NCBI GenBank assembly: GCA_029248335.1 | Contig: JAQWJM010000182.1 | Coordinates: 1 to 35,708, forward strand | Length of the DNA: 35,708 nt | From: UBA12014 sp029248335 | Lineage (GTDB): Bacteria; Planctomycetota; Phycisphaerae; Phycisphaerales; SM1A02 | Direction: 5' to 3' | In this document: piece by piece, positions 16,533-25,147 of the stretch | Position numbering within the stretch: position 1 is the stretch's first letter | Layout: each line of letters starts with the position of its first letter | Notes under the pieces: model-generated | Told to the model about the DNA's origin: nothing | Databases searched by the model: none | The model's input: the letters and a program-made list of their open reading frames with translations, nothing else | Made by a program: the position numbers and the translations under genes

Positions 16533-17918
16533 TTGAAGATCGGAATGTCACTCACCGCTGTCCTCCTCGCGGGATCCGCTGCACTCCTCGGGCAGATGTC
16601 CGCCGACGCCATGCCGGGTGGCAAGGGCGGTTCCGCCGGTGGTGGAATCGGCGCCGACGTCGCCGTCTGCACCATTCCCGACATCTATCGCTGGGGAAAC
16701 CGCGACGGCTTCACCGGCTACTCCGCCGCCACGACCAGCGTGAACCTCGGCGATGTGAACCTCCTCTGGGACGCCGGTTCGGATGCACATCCCCGGATCC
16801 CCCAGAACGCCTTCCGATTTGCCGAAGGCCGGCTCGTCCAGATCGGACAGTCCTGGTGCAAGGACGGCTTCTGCGCCCTCCAGCTGAACGGCTGCGGCCC
16901 CTGCCAGCCCGCGGGCAGCGGCTGCCCCGAGATCCTCGGACCCGGCTGCGCCGATCCCTACTCGAGTTCGCTGAACGGCTCGCAGGGCGGCCTCGCCCCG
17001 CGGTACCAGTCGAACCCGGTGACCGGTCACTTCACCTTTCCCCCGCAGAATCTTCCTGCCGCCACGCCGACCATCGGTCGCCGTCTGCAGGTTCGCATCT
17101 ACGACCTCAACTCGGTCGTGTGGGGCGACGACGCCAAGTACTACGTCGATGCGATGTACCTGCACTACCAGGACACCGACTCCGGCAACAACATGAACAA
17201 CGCGTCCTACCGCGAGTTCAGTGTCGGGAACATCACGTCGAGCGGTTACCCGCTCGACACCTTCGGCCCCACCAGCATCGGCGATCCCGCCATCTACGCG
17301 TGGGAAGAGAACAGCGACACGGTCACCATCGAAGCCATCGATTTCCCCAACGACGGCCGGGTCCACGTGGCGAGCGACGTGATCGACCAGGGTGACGGCA
17401 CCTACCGGTACGAGTACGCGATCTACAACTACAACTCCGGCGATGCGGTCAACGGCTTCTCCGTGCCCGTCCCGGTCGGCACCACGGTCTCGGACATCGG
17501 TTTCCACGACACCAACAGCCACTCGGGTGATCCGAACGCGACGAACAGCTGGATCACCAGCTCCAACGGCGGCGCCGTGTCCTGGTACACGTCCGAGTAC
17601 GCACAGGATCCCCTCGCCAACAGCATCCGCTGGGGCACCCAGTACAACTTCTGGTTCGTCACCGATTCCGCCCCGGAAACCGGCGTGGGTGACATCGAGA
17701 TCTACAGGACCGACGATGTCGCCACCGCGAACATCTTCGTGCCCGCGGGCAGTGGTGGCGACAACCCGTACGACCTGAACGGCGACGGCATCGTCACTGG
17801 CGCCGACATCGGCCTGTTCCTCGCCCTCTGGGGTGACGTCGACGGCCCCGGCGACTTCAACGCCGACGGCATCGTGAACGGCGCGGACTTCGGAATGCTG
17901 CTCGCCGCGTTCGGTTGA
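16533..17918 (+). CDS. Secreted protein of unknown function with dockerin-like tail
   Basis: 461 residues, begins with TTG: a GGAGAAG ribosome-binding site ends about 5 bases before it, while the next in-frame ATG (16545) would be too far away. Signal peptide about 1-26 (LTAVLLAGSAALLGQMSADA). The body, rich in N, D, G, Y and W, has a cysteine cluster between about 105 and 140 (CKDGFCALQLNGCGPCQ) and no enzyme motif I recognise. The C-terminus has two EF-hand-like dockerin repeats, DLNGDGIVTGADIGLFLALW and DFNADGIVNGADFGMLLAAF. Probably a secreted or surface-bound structural or binding protein. A strong terminator follows. Confidence 0.82.
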   Translation: MKIGMSLTAVLLAGSAALLGQMSADAMPGGKGGSAGGGIGADVAVCTIPDIYRWGNRDGFTGYSAATTSVNLGDVNLLWDAGSDAHPRIPQNAFRFAEGRLVQIGQSWCKDGFCALQLNGCGPCQPAGSGCPEILGPGCADPYSSSLNGSQGGLAPRYQSNPVTGHFTFPPQNLPAATPTIGRRLQVRIYDLNSVVWGDDAKYYVDAMYLHYQDTDSGNNMNNASYREFSVGNITSSGYPLDTFGPTSIGDPAIYAWEENSDTVTIEAIDFPNDGRVHVASDVIDQGDGTYRYEYAIYNYNSGDAVNGFSVPVPVGTTVSDIGFHDTNSHSGDPNATNSWITSSNGGAVSWYTSEYAQDPLANSIRWGTQYNFWFVTDSAPETGVGDIEIYRTDDVATANIFVPAGSGGDNPYDLNGDGIVTGADIGLFLALWGDVDGPGDFNADGIVNGADFGMLLAAFG

Positions 17919-17945
17919 TCGCGAAGGACTCCTGACCGAAACCAC

Positions 17946-17982
17946 CGAGCGGTCGGCTTCCCCGGAAGCCGACCGCTCGTTT
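17946..17982. terminator. Bidirectional terminator between convergent genes
   Basis: Fourteen-base perfect inverted repeat (17946-17959 with 17966-17979) followed by TTT. It lies between the dockerin-tailed gene and the convergent ThuA fusion gene. Confidence 0.8.
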
Positions 17983-18025
17983 CATTCGTCCCCGGCCCGA
18001 CGCAACGCCGTCGAGGCTCCCGGCG

Positions 18026-21000
18026 TCACGACCCCGCGTCGCCGGCGAGCCGATGCACGGTGAAGTGGACGAACGAGGAATGCGCTCCGATGCCCTCGAA
18101 CTTGAGACGCCAGTCGAGATGCATCTGCATCGCGGGCGTCATTCCGGGGATCCGCAGCCGCAGCGTCCGGCCGTCGGCGCTTCGAGTGACCGACTCGACG
18201 TCGAACGTCGTGATGCCGGGCTCGCCGGTCCGGACGTCGAGCTGCGGCGAACCGTAGTCGCTCGACCACCGGTAGTTCCACCCTTCGAGATCGAAGGCAT
18301 CGGCGAGCGCGGAGGCCTTCGTGGTCACGGTGCGACTGAAGTCGATCTCCAGACCGTCCGCCACGGCGTGGACCCGCGTGGGGATCGCGAGCGGAGTCTC
18401 GCTTCGCCGGATCCGGTAGAAGCCGCCGGGATCGGTCTGGTCCGACGACCAGCCGAAGAGCCCCGCGACGTACAGCGATCCGTCCGTGGGATGAAATCGC
18501 CCCCGCATGAGCCCGGTCGGCAACGTGATCGGAAGCGGAACGAACGCCCCCTGGTGCTCACCGTCGACCTCGTCCTCGAGGATGAGATAGACCTCGCCGG
18601 TCCCGTAGGAGACGCCGAGCAGACGTCCCGCGAGCTCACCCCAGACCCCGTCCGGAACCCGCAGCTGGGCCGCGGGAGAGCGGTCGACCGTCGGGTGGAT
18701 CCAGAGCAGCGGCGGTTCGTAGGAATCGAGCGGTTCGAGCCCGAGCCGCGATCCGCTCCAGTTGTTGCCGTGGAACGAGCCCGGCTCGATCCGGTTGATC
18801 CGGTTCGCGGGCATCCAGTGGCCCTCCTGGTCGGAGCCCCAGGCGATGCCGTCGGCATCGACGGCCACGCCGTTGGGGGCGCGGAAACCGCTCGCGACGA
18901 TCTCGGAATCACCGCCGTCCGCCTCGATCCGGATCAAGGTCCCGTGTCGCGGATGGATCGGGAGCTTGGCGTGGCGGGCCGCCTTGATGTAGTACAGCGA
19001 GCCGTCCGGTCCGACCTGGAGCCCGCTCGCCGGTTCGTGGAAGTGCGGACTGTTCATCGCGTCGACGTTGAAGGCTTCGTAGCGATCGGTCTCGCGATCG
19101 CCGTCGAGGTCGACCAGCCGGGTGATCTGATCCCGTCCGACGACGAGAATCTCGTCATCACGTGTCGCGAGTCCGAGCGGCTGGCTCAATCCACTCGCGA
19201 TGCGACGCCATTCGAGACGATCCAGATCCGCGTCGAGCCCGTCGACCCGCCAGACGTCGCCGTTCCAGGTGCTGATCGCGGCCGCGTTCCCGTCCTCCAG
19301 GAAGTCGAAGTCACCGAACCGCATCCACGAATCCCACGGGTTGTCCCGGGGCCAGGACACCCGGTCGATCTGGAAGGGTGATGCCCGGGCCGCCGCGGCG
19401 CCCTCGAGCTCCGCGATGAAGTTCGCGAGGCGGGAACGCGGGCCGTTCCAGGTTCGGACGACCCCTTCGATTCCATCGGGTGAATCCCCGGGCCTGACGA
19501 CGGTCACCACCAGGTCGTCGACGATCTCGCAGGTCGCGGGCAGGTCGAACTCGAGCGATCGGGCGTTGACGAAGGGCTCGCCGCTCTCGGCCGCCACCGC
19601 GCGGATCGCGGCGCGATCCAGCGCCCCGCGATGGATCCGAAGTCCGTCGAGATAACCGCTGAACCTCGATTCCGCGGGAAAGTCGTCGTTGGTGAAGCCG
19701 ACCGAGAGCACGTGATCCGGCGTCGGTCCCTCCGGCGCGAGAACACCTTCGGCGTCGACGACCCCGTCGACCCAGAGCGTCACCTCCCCGCCCTCGGGAT
19801 TCGAGGTCACCGCCACGTGACGCCACTTGCCGTCGGCCACCACGGTCTCGCCCTCGATCGCGCCCACCCATCCGATGTCCCAGGCGAGTCGCCCGTCGCG
19901 CACGAAGAAGGTCGCGCCGCCCGGCGCCCAGTCGCCGTCGAGCGACGTCCGGGCCGCGATGGTGCCGTCCTTCGTGGTGTGGATCCAGGCCGAGATCGTG
20001 AACGGCGTCATCGCCGGATCGATGGCTTCCGCCTCGGTCCAGACCGCTCGCGCCGTGCCGTCGAAGTCGAGGGACCGGCCCCGCACCCCACGCCGCCAGG
20101 TGACGCCGTCGAGACGCAGATCCCCGGCACCCTCCACCACGTTCTGCATCATCGGGGATGGATCCTCGTCGAAGTTCCAGCCCGCGATCGGCGCGGGCGG
20201 CGGGTCGGAACGATCCTCGAAGACCATGATCGCCTCGTCGATCGGAGCGCTTTTCGCGTCGAGTTCGATTCCATCCATCCCGAAAAGCTTCGGGGTCGAA
20301 CCCGGTTCGCCCGCGTTGGACAACGTCGCACCGCCCGGACCGAGCCTGATGATCTCCACCGAGTCGTCGGGTTCGCCGAACCGGACGTCGAGTTCGCCCT
20401 CGCGGGCGAGCGTTTCGGTCCACCGGCTCGGACTTCCGGTGTTCCAGACCGACTGGAGATCCCCACCCCGCTCGGCGGTGTCGACGCGATCGAGGAAGTC
20501 GGGAAGCCGATCCTCGTCGAGTGACGCGAAGAGGAGTCGGAATCGGCCGTCACCGGCCTCCTCGAGCGGCGGCATGATCCTCGTGGTGAGTCGGTCCGGC
20601 TGGAGATTCGCCCCGCCGATGACCGCAGCCTTCGCCGCCCCGCGAGGCTCGGACATCAGCGGGCCCGAACCCACCCAGCCAATGGCGCCGATCACCTCGT
20701 CGTCATCCTTGACGACGGCCACGCGACGACCTTCCTTCGTCTCGAGCGGCCATCGTGGATTCTCCCCGGCATCGAGCGTGACGCCCGCCTCGATCCCGAA
20801 GATCGAGAGATCGAACGGCGCCGCGACGTCGGCGACTTCGATCTCCCGCGACCACACCAGGAGATCGTCGCGATCATCGGCGGTCATGCGTTCGAGGACC
20901 GTCGCGTCCCCGACCGTGTAGCGAAGAACGATGCCATCCTCACCGGCCACCAGTCCCTCGAAACGCCCGAGGTCCTTCGGCAGCGGGCCGAACGGGACCG

Positions 21001-22144
21001 CCCGGGGGTCGTCGAAGCGGCCGCCGATCTCCGCTTCGATCCCCGGTCCGGCGGGATTGATCCAATCTGGCTCGCCCGCGATCCGGGGCCAGGTTCCGTG
21101 CGGGCCGTCGTAGACGATGCCGCGAAGCTCCACGAAGTCGCCTTGCCAACCGGCCGCCCAGCGAAGTTCCGCGGTGTCGAAGAGCGCCGCGGTGGAGCCG
21201 TCGTCGTTCAACGGAATCGCGATGCCCTTCGAGGCGATGTTTTCGGGATCGACCTCGATCGCCGCGGAAAGGAAGGGCCCGTAGTCCATGTCCTGCCACG
21301 GCTCGCCGGTCCGTTCCTTGAACCGGGGAAACGCACCGACGCCGCCATCCGGGGCCGGCCGCTCGAGCGCCCAGTGGATGCCGTTCACCACGAGCTGCCG
21401 GAAGCCCGGCTGCGAAAAGTCCCGGGGATGCCCCATCGTGGTGGTGAAGGTCCGACCGCCGTCGGGGCGGATCCACGTCCACGCGAGTGGATTGACCGTC
21501 TCATCGTCGCCCGCCTCGTCGTCCGGGCCGATCGGTCGCCCGAGGGCGAGCACCGTGGCGTCGTCGGGGGGGAAGTCGTCGCGGACGTGGTAGGTCCATG
21601 ATCGGACGCCGAAGTCCTCGGGCACGCCGGACAACACCGTCTCGTCAGTGCTCCTGGCCGTGGTCACCGCGGTTCGGGAATCGTGGCCGTAGTGGTACTT
21701 CCACGGCGCGCCGAGCACGTCCGCACCGAAGTCGTTCCAGCGGTCGGCCCGCGGATCGTCTTCGGGGTAGTCGAAGGCGTGGGTCGAGGTTCGGAACCCG
21801 ACGACCGCCCCGCCACCCTCGACGAACTCGGCGATCCGGTCGAGCTGGTCCTGGGGAAGTTGCCGGAATCGAACGTAGAACACGGCGAGATCCGCGTCCT
21901 CCAGCGCTTCGAGACCTTCGATGTCGTTGCCGGGCCCACCGTTCAAACGGCGATCGACGAGCACCGTGGTCTCGAATCCGTGTTCCCGCTCGAGCAGATC
22001 GGCCAGCGCCGGCATCGACCACTCCGAGCGATATTCGCCCTCCCCCACGACGAAGACGACGTGGGGTGTGGCAGGAGGAGGCGGCGCCGCGACGGCCGCC
22101 GCAGTGAGGGTCAGGGCGAGCACGATCACCGGTCGAATCTTCAT
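18026..22144 (-). CDS. Giant secreted ThuA / LamG / sorbosone-dehydrogenase-like fusion protein
   Basis: 1372 residues. Signal peptide about 1-20 (VIVLALTLTAAAVAA). In order: a ThuA-like domain (about 28-265; VVFVVGEGEYRSEW, GGGAVVGFRTSTHAF, WALERPAP end); a planctomycete-type module starting PWQDMDYGPFLSAAIEVDPE; a LamG/concanavalin-like lectin domain (about 690-900; IAGWNFDED, FTISAWIHTT, KWRHVAVTSN, GYLDGLRIHRGAL); then a six-bladed beta-propeller like PVC glucose/sorbosone dehydrogenases (RFGDFDFLEDGNAAAISTWN, LQVGPDGSLYYIKA, GFRAPNGVAVDADGIAWGSD), and a short C-terminal domain. No CxxCH haem site. Start chosen at the signal peptide, with CTGGAG about 7 bases upstream. Reaction and substrate unknown; probably periplasmic sugar binding or oxidation. 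Confidence 0.85.
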   Translation of the reverse strand: MKIRPVIVLALTLTAAAVAAPPPPATPHVVFVVGEGEYRSEWSMPALADLLEREHGFETTVLVDRRLNGGPGNDIEGLEALEDADLAVFYVRFRQLPQDQLDRIAEFVEGGGAVVGFRTSTHAFDYPEDDPRADRWNDFGADVLGAPWKYHYGHDSRTAVTTARSTDETVLSGVPEDFGVRSWTYHVRDDFPPDDATVLALGRPIGPDDEAGDDETVNPLAWTWIRPDGGRTFTTTMGHPRDFSQPGFRQLVVNGIHWALERPAPDGGVGAFPRFKERTGEPWQDMDYGPFLSAAIEVDPENIASKGIAIPLNDDGSTAALFDTAELRWAAGWQGDFVELRGIVYDGPHGTWPRIAGEPDWINPAGPGIEAEIGGRFDDPRAVPFGPLPKDLGRFEGLVAGEDGIVLRYTVGDATVLERMTADDRDDLLVWSREIEVADVAAPFDLSIFGIEAGVTLDAGENPRWPLETKEGRRVAVVKDDDEVIGAIGWVGSGPLMSEPRGAAKAAVIGGANLQPDRLTTRIMPPLEEAGDGRFRLLFASLDEDRLPDFLDRVDTAERGGDLQSVWNTGSPSRWTETLAREGELDVRFGEPDDSVEIIRLGPGGATLSNAGEPGSTPKLFGMDGIELDAKSAPIDEAIMVFEDRSDPPPAPIAGWNFDEDPSPMMQNVVEGAGDLRLDGVTWRRGVRGRSLDFDGTARAVWTEAEAIDPAMTPFTISAWIHTTKDGTIAARTSLDGDWAPGGATFFVRDGRLAWDIGWVGAIEGETVVADGKWRHVAVTSNPEGGEVTLWVDGVVDAEGVLAPEGPTPDHVLSVGFTNDDFPAESRFSGYLDGLRIHRGALDRAAIRAVAAESGEPFVNARSLEFDLPATCEIVDDLVVTVVRPGDSPDGIEGVVRTWNGPRSRLANFIAELEGAAAARASPFQIDRVSWPRDNPWDSWMRFGDFDFLEDGNAAAISTWNGDVWRVDGLDADLDRLEWRRIASGLSQPLGLATRDDEILVVGRDQITRLVDLDGDRETDRYEAFNVDAMNSPHFHEPASGLQVGPDGSLYYIKAARHAKLPIHPRHGTLIRIEADGGDSEIVASGFRAPNGVAVDADGIAWGSDQEGHWMPANRINRIEPGSFHGNNWSGSRLGLEPLDSYEPPLLWIHPTVDRSPAAQLRVPDGVWGELAGRLLGVSYGTGEVYLILEDEVDGEHQGAFVPLPITLPTGLMRGRFHPTDGSLYVAGLFGWSSDQTDPGGFYRIRRSETPLAIPTRVHAVADGLEIDFSRTVTTKASALADAFDLEGWNYRWSSDYGSPQLDVRTGEPGITTFDVESVTRSADGRTLRLRIPGMTPAMQMHLDWRLKFEGIGAHSSFVHFTVHRLAGDAGS

Positions 22145-22190
22145 TTCTGGCTCCAGTCGGCGGAGGATGGTCCCGCACGTTCCGCTCGCC

Positions 22191-22196
22191 AGTCTA
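22191..22196 (-). promoter_or_regulatory. Putative -10 element TAGACT for the ThuA fusion gene
   Basis: Minus-strand TAGACT 46 bases upstream of the ATG at 22144. Confidence 0.4.
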
Positions 22197-22362
22197 CGAA
22201 AACCCACCTTCGCGGTTGCGTGACGTCTTCTCACGGGCCGGACGAAACGAGCGCTCGCGACCATCGACCATCGACCCGAGCGCCGACTGCGAAGATCGAC
22301 CAACGGCTCATGGCGAGTACCCACCGACGAACCGCCCTCGTCGAGTCGAGCTCCATCCAGGC

Positions 22363-22392
22363 AAAAGAAAAAGCCCCCTCGTGGTGGGGGGC
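22363..22392 (-). terminator. Terminator of tRNA-Thr
   Basis: GC stem 22373-22378 with 22387-22392, loop of eight bases, followed on the minus strand by a T-rich run (TTTTTCTTTT). It begins about 10 bases beyond the tRNA 3' end. Confidence 0.8.
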
Positions 22393-22402
22393 GGGTGTTC
22401 AG

Positions 22403-22475
22403 AGCCAGCGACCGGACTCGAACCGGTGACCTACGGTTTACAAAACCGTGGCTCTACCAACTGAGCTACGCTGGC
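22403..22475 (-). tRNA. tRNA-Thr(TGT)
   Basis: 73 bases. Acceptor GCCAGCG pairs with CGCTGGC, discriminator T. D-arm GCTCAGTTGGTAGAGC. Anticodon stem ACGGT/ACCGT with loop TTTGTAA gives anticodon TGT (codon ACA). T-arm CCGG-TTCGAGT-CCGG. CCA is not encoded. Confidence 0.95.
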
Positions 22476-22526
22476 TTTCGGTCTCCAATGCTACGACATC
22501 CAGCTCGTGGATGCCCTCCCCCCGGC

Positions 22527-23021
22527 TCAGCGCCAGTCCTTCGGAATCGGTCGCCCCCACCACACCGGACGCATCATCGAACGGGTCGACGAGTACGCCT
22601 CCCGGATCCGCTGCTTCTCATTGGTCGCCGTGACGTGCGCCTTCACCCGCATCCGCGTCGCATCGAGTTCGGCCGCGGGGAGATCGGGATGGAATCGGTC
22701 CATCGTCCCCTGAAACACCGCTTCGTCGAAGGCGGCCTCGCCGTCCCCGAGATCGATCCAGAGCCGCGGCGGTTCCGACTGATCGACGTCGAAGATCCGG
22801 GGATCGAGCGTCCTGACCAGGTCCGCCATCACCGCATCATCGAGTTCGCACTGTTCGAGACTCGCCTGCGTCAGGCCTTCGAGTTCCTCGTGCAGCGGCG
22901 CGTTGTGCCCCTGTGCGACCAGTTCGAACACCAGCGGCGAGAGCAGCAGCAGAAACACGAAGCCGGCCAGCCCGAGGTTGCGGACGAGGCTCGCACGATC
23001 AGGTTGCTTCTGGTTCGACAT
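22527..23021 (-). CDS. Membrane-anchored protein of unknown function
   Basis: 164 residues, family not recognised. One clear membrane span at about 18-36 (LGLAGFVFLLLLSPLVFELV) after a short charged N-terminus, then a soluble alpha/beta-looking domain (PPRLWIDLGDGEAAFDEAVF, RMRVKAHVTATNEKQRIREA) ending RPVWWGRPIPKDWR, presumably outside the cytoplasm. Start fixed by GGAGG about 6 bases before the ATG; the frame is open for a long way upstream inside mnmG but without homology. It lies 85 bases downstream of mnmG on the same strand and may be cotranscribed. Confidence 0.75.
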   Translation of the reverse strand: MSNQKQPDRASLVRNLGLAGFVFLLLLSPLVFELVAQGHNAPLHEELEGLTQASLEQCELDDAVMADLVRTLDPRIFDVDQSEPPRLWIDLGDGEAAFDEAVFQGTMDRFHPDLPAAELDATRMRVKAHVTATNEKQRIREAYSSTRSMMRPVWWGRPIPKDWR

Positions 23022-23106
23022 CCACACCTCCGAAACTCCTCGCCCACGAGCCGGCACCTGCGGGAACCGGCACGTCACCGGGTTCGAGCAGGGAACCCGC
23101 GGCGAT

Positions 23107-25062
23107 TCACGACGAAGGGACCGGATCGGCCCCCGGACCCACCCCCGGATCCACCCCCGGATCGGCCCGATGTCGCCGCATCGCGACCTGGAGGAGGGTG
23201 ACGTCGGCGGGATTGACCCCCGCCAGGCGGCCGGCCTGCCCGAGCGTGCGCGGGCGGAAGGTACCGAGCACCTCCGCCGCCTCCCGGCGGAGCCCCTCGA
23301 TGGACGCGAAGTCGAGTCCGGACGGAATCGAAGCGTGCTCGGCGTCGCGCTGCCGACGGATTTCGCGGTCCGCGCGATCGACGAAGGAGGCGTAGCGACA
23401 GTCGTTGAGGACCCGGTCCACGAGGTCCATGCGATCGGTCGTGCCGGGCGGCAGATGCGTGGCGAGGCCTTCGGCCGTGGACTCCGGTCGCCGCGCGATC
23501 TCCTCCAGCGTCCGTCCTTCGAAACGGATCGACCCGAACGCGGCGCGGATCGAATCGAGCGTCCCGGACCGCGCCCGCCACCGTGCCCACCGGTCATCGT
23601 CGACCAGTCCGAGGTCGCGACCGAGCGACGTGAGTCGTTCGTCGGGATTGTCGTGTCGGAGTCGAAGACGATGCTCCGCCCGACTCGTGAACATCCGGTA
23701 CGGCTCACGGGGAATCCGTGTCACGAGGTCGTCCATCATCACCCCGATGTACGCCTGTTCGCGGCCGAGCCGGACCGGGCCGTCGCCGACCGTCGCCCGC
23801 GCGGCGTTCAACCCGGCGACCAGCCCCTGGCCCGCGGCCTCCTCGTAGCCGCTGGTGCCGTTGATCTGGCCGGCGAGAAAGAGCCCGCGGATCGACTTGG
23901 TCTCCCCGGTCGCGTCGATCTGGTGCGGGCGCACCATGTCGTACTCGACCGCGTAGCCCGGCTTGAGCATGACCGCCCGTCCGCAGCCCGCCATGCCACG
24001 GACGATCTCGAGCTGCACCGCTTCCGGCAGCGACGTCGAGATCCCGTTGCAGTAGATCGAGTCGCCCGAGATGGTCTCCGGCTCGAGAAAGACGTGGTGG
24101 CTGTCGCGATCGGCGAACCGGACGACCTTGTCCTCGATGCTCGGGCAGTAGCGAGGCCCGGCCTCCGCGTCGATCGCGCCCGAATACATCGGCGCGAGAT
24201 GGAGGTTGTCCCTGATCAGTTCGTGGATCGCGGCGGTGGTGTCGGTGATCCGACACTCCACCTGCTCGAGCACCGGGAACCTCGCCCGGTCCGTGAGATC
24301 GCTGAAGGGAACCGGCACCGCATCACCGGCCTGCCGCGGCAGATCGTCCCAGTCGATCGTGGCCTTCGAGAGTCGAGGTGGCGTTCCCGTCTTCAGCCGG
24401 CCGAGTTCGAATCCGAGATCCCGCAGCGTCGCCGCGATCCCGACGGCGCTGCCCTCCCCGATCCGCCCGCCTTCTGACCGTTGGTCGCCCACGTGCATCA
24501 ACGCCCGCATGAACGTCCCGGTGGTGAGCACCACCGCGCCTGAACGAAGTTCGACCGCCTCCGGATTCGGCCGGTCCGGCGTCGAGGGGTATCCGGTCTC
24601 GTCCCAGACCACCGATCCGGAACCGGCGGGAAGTCGGACGCCCTCGATGACTCGCATTCCATCACGTTCGACGGTGAGAAAGTCGTCGACGGTTCCCGCG
24701 ACCACGTCGATCGACGGATGTCCCGCGATCAGCCGCTGGGCCTCGAGGCGATACGCCTCCTTGTCGTTCTGGCATCGCGGACCGCGCACCGCCGCACCGC
24801 GACTGGTGTTCAGCATCTTGAACATGATGCCCGTGGCATCGGCGATCCGCCCCATCACACCACCCAGCGCATCGATCTCCCGGACGATCTGGCCCTTCGC
24901 CAGTCCACCGATCGCGGGATTGCAGGACAACGTTCCGAGTCGCATCGGATCCATGGTCACGAGGGCCACGCGACCGCCCGTCGATCCGAGGGCGTTCGCG
25001 GCCGCCCATGCGGCCTCGATGCCCGCGTGCCCCCCGCCGATCACGATGACCGAGTAGTCCAT
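23107..25062 (-). CDS. mnmG: tRNA uridine-5-carboxymethylaminomethyl modification enzyme MnmG (GidA)
   Basis: 651 residues, slightly longer than the usual 620-630. FAD-binding Rossmann motif VIGGGHAGIEAAWAAA at the N-terminus; family blocks GTLSCNPAIGGLAKGQIVRE, MLNTSRGAAVRGPRCQNDK, TGTFMRALMHVGDQRSEGGR, GLKTGTPPRL-like (GRLKTGTPPRLSKATIDW), EPETISGDSIYCNGISTSLP, GQINGTSGYEEAAGQGLVAG, TSRAEHRLRLRHDNPDERL. With MnmE it modifies the wobble uridine of several tRNAs. The extra length is a low-complexity C-terminus, DPGVDPGVGPGADPVPSS, from short tandem repeats in the DNA. Start at the FAD motif; a TATCCT hexamer ends six bases upstream with no ribosome-binding site. Confidence 0.97.
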   Translation of the reverse strand: MDYSVIVIGGGHAGIEAAWAAANALGSTGGRVALVTMDPMRLGTLSCNPAIGGLAKGQIVREIDALGGVMGRIADATGIMFKMLNTSRGAAVRGPRCQNDKEAYRLEAQRLIAGHPSIDVVAGTVDDFLTVERDGMRVIEGVRLPAGSGSVVWDETGYPSTPDRPNPEAVELRSGAVVLTTGTFMRALMHVGDQRSEGGRIGEGSAVGIAATLRDLGFELGRLKTGTPPRLSKATIDWDDLPRQAGDAVPVPFSDLTDRARFPVLEQVECRITDTTAAIHELIRDNLHLAPMYSGAIDAEAGPRYCPSIEDKVVRFADRDSHHVFLEPETISGDSIYCNGISTSLPEAVQLEIVRGMAGCGRAVMLKPGYAVEYDMVRPHQIDATGETKSIRGLFLAGQINGTSGYEEAAGQGLVAGLNAARATVGDGPVRLGREQAYIGVMMDDLVTRIPREPYRMFTSRAEHRLRLRHDNPDERLTSLGRDLGLVDDDRWARWRARSGTLDSIRAAFGSIRFEGRTLEEIARRPESTAEGLATHLPPGTTDRMDLVDRVLNDCRYASFVDRADREIRRQRDAEHASIPSGLDFASIEGLRREAAEVLGTFRPRTLGQAGRLAGVNPADVTLLQVAMRRHRADPGVDPGVGPGADPVPSS

Positions 25063-25068
25063 GCGGAC

Positions 25069-25074
25069 AGGATA
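25069..25074 (-). promoter_or_regulatory. Putative -10 element TATCCT placed for leaderless mnmG
   Basis: Ends exactly six bases before the mnmG ATG; no Shine-Dalgarno sequence in between. Confidence 0.5.
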
Positions 25075-25121
25075 GGTCCTCTCCGGGCGGGGCATTCCCG
25101 CCGGAGGTGACGGGACCCGGG

Positions 25122-25127
25122 TAGGCT
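25122..25127 (+). promoter_or_regulatory. Putative -10 element TAGGCT for the aminopeptidase gene
   Basis: TAGGCT 20 bases before the ATG, followed by a full AGGAGG ribosome-binding site at 25137-25142. The mnmG and aminopeptidase promoters face away from each other within 85 bases. Confidence 0.45.
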
Positions 25128-25147
25128 GGCCGGACCAGGAGGATTCA

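Noticed and set aside
16548..17945. 465-codon frame antisense to the dockerin-tailed gene
   Set aside because: Val/Gly/Asp-rich shadow crossing the terminator; no family features.
22216..22464. Plus-strand frames ending ATGLEPVTYGLQNRGS and similar
   Set aside because: Antisense to tRNA-Thr and its terminator; spurious for the same reason.
23107..23170. CRISPR-like short repeats at the mnmG end
   Set aside because: Units are about 12 bases, in frame, without spacers; they encode a low-complexity tail.
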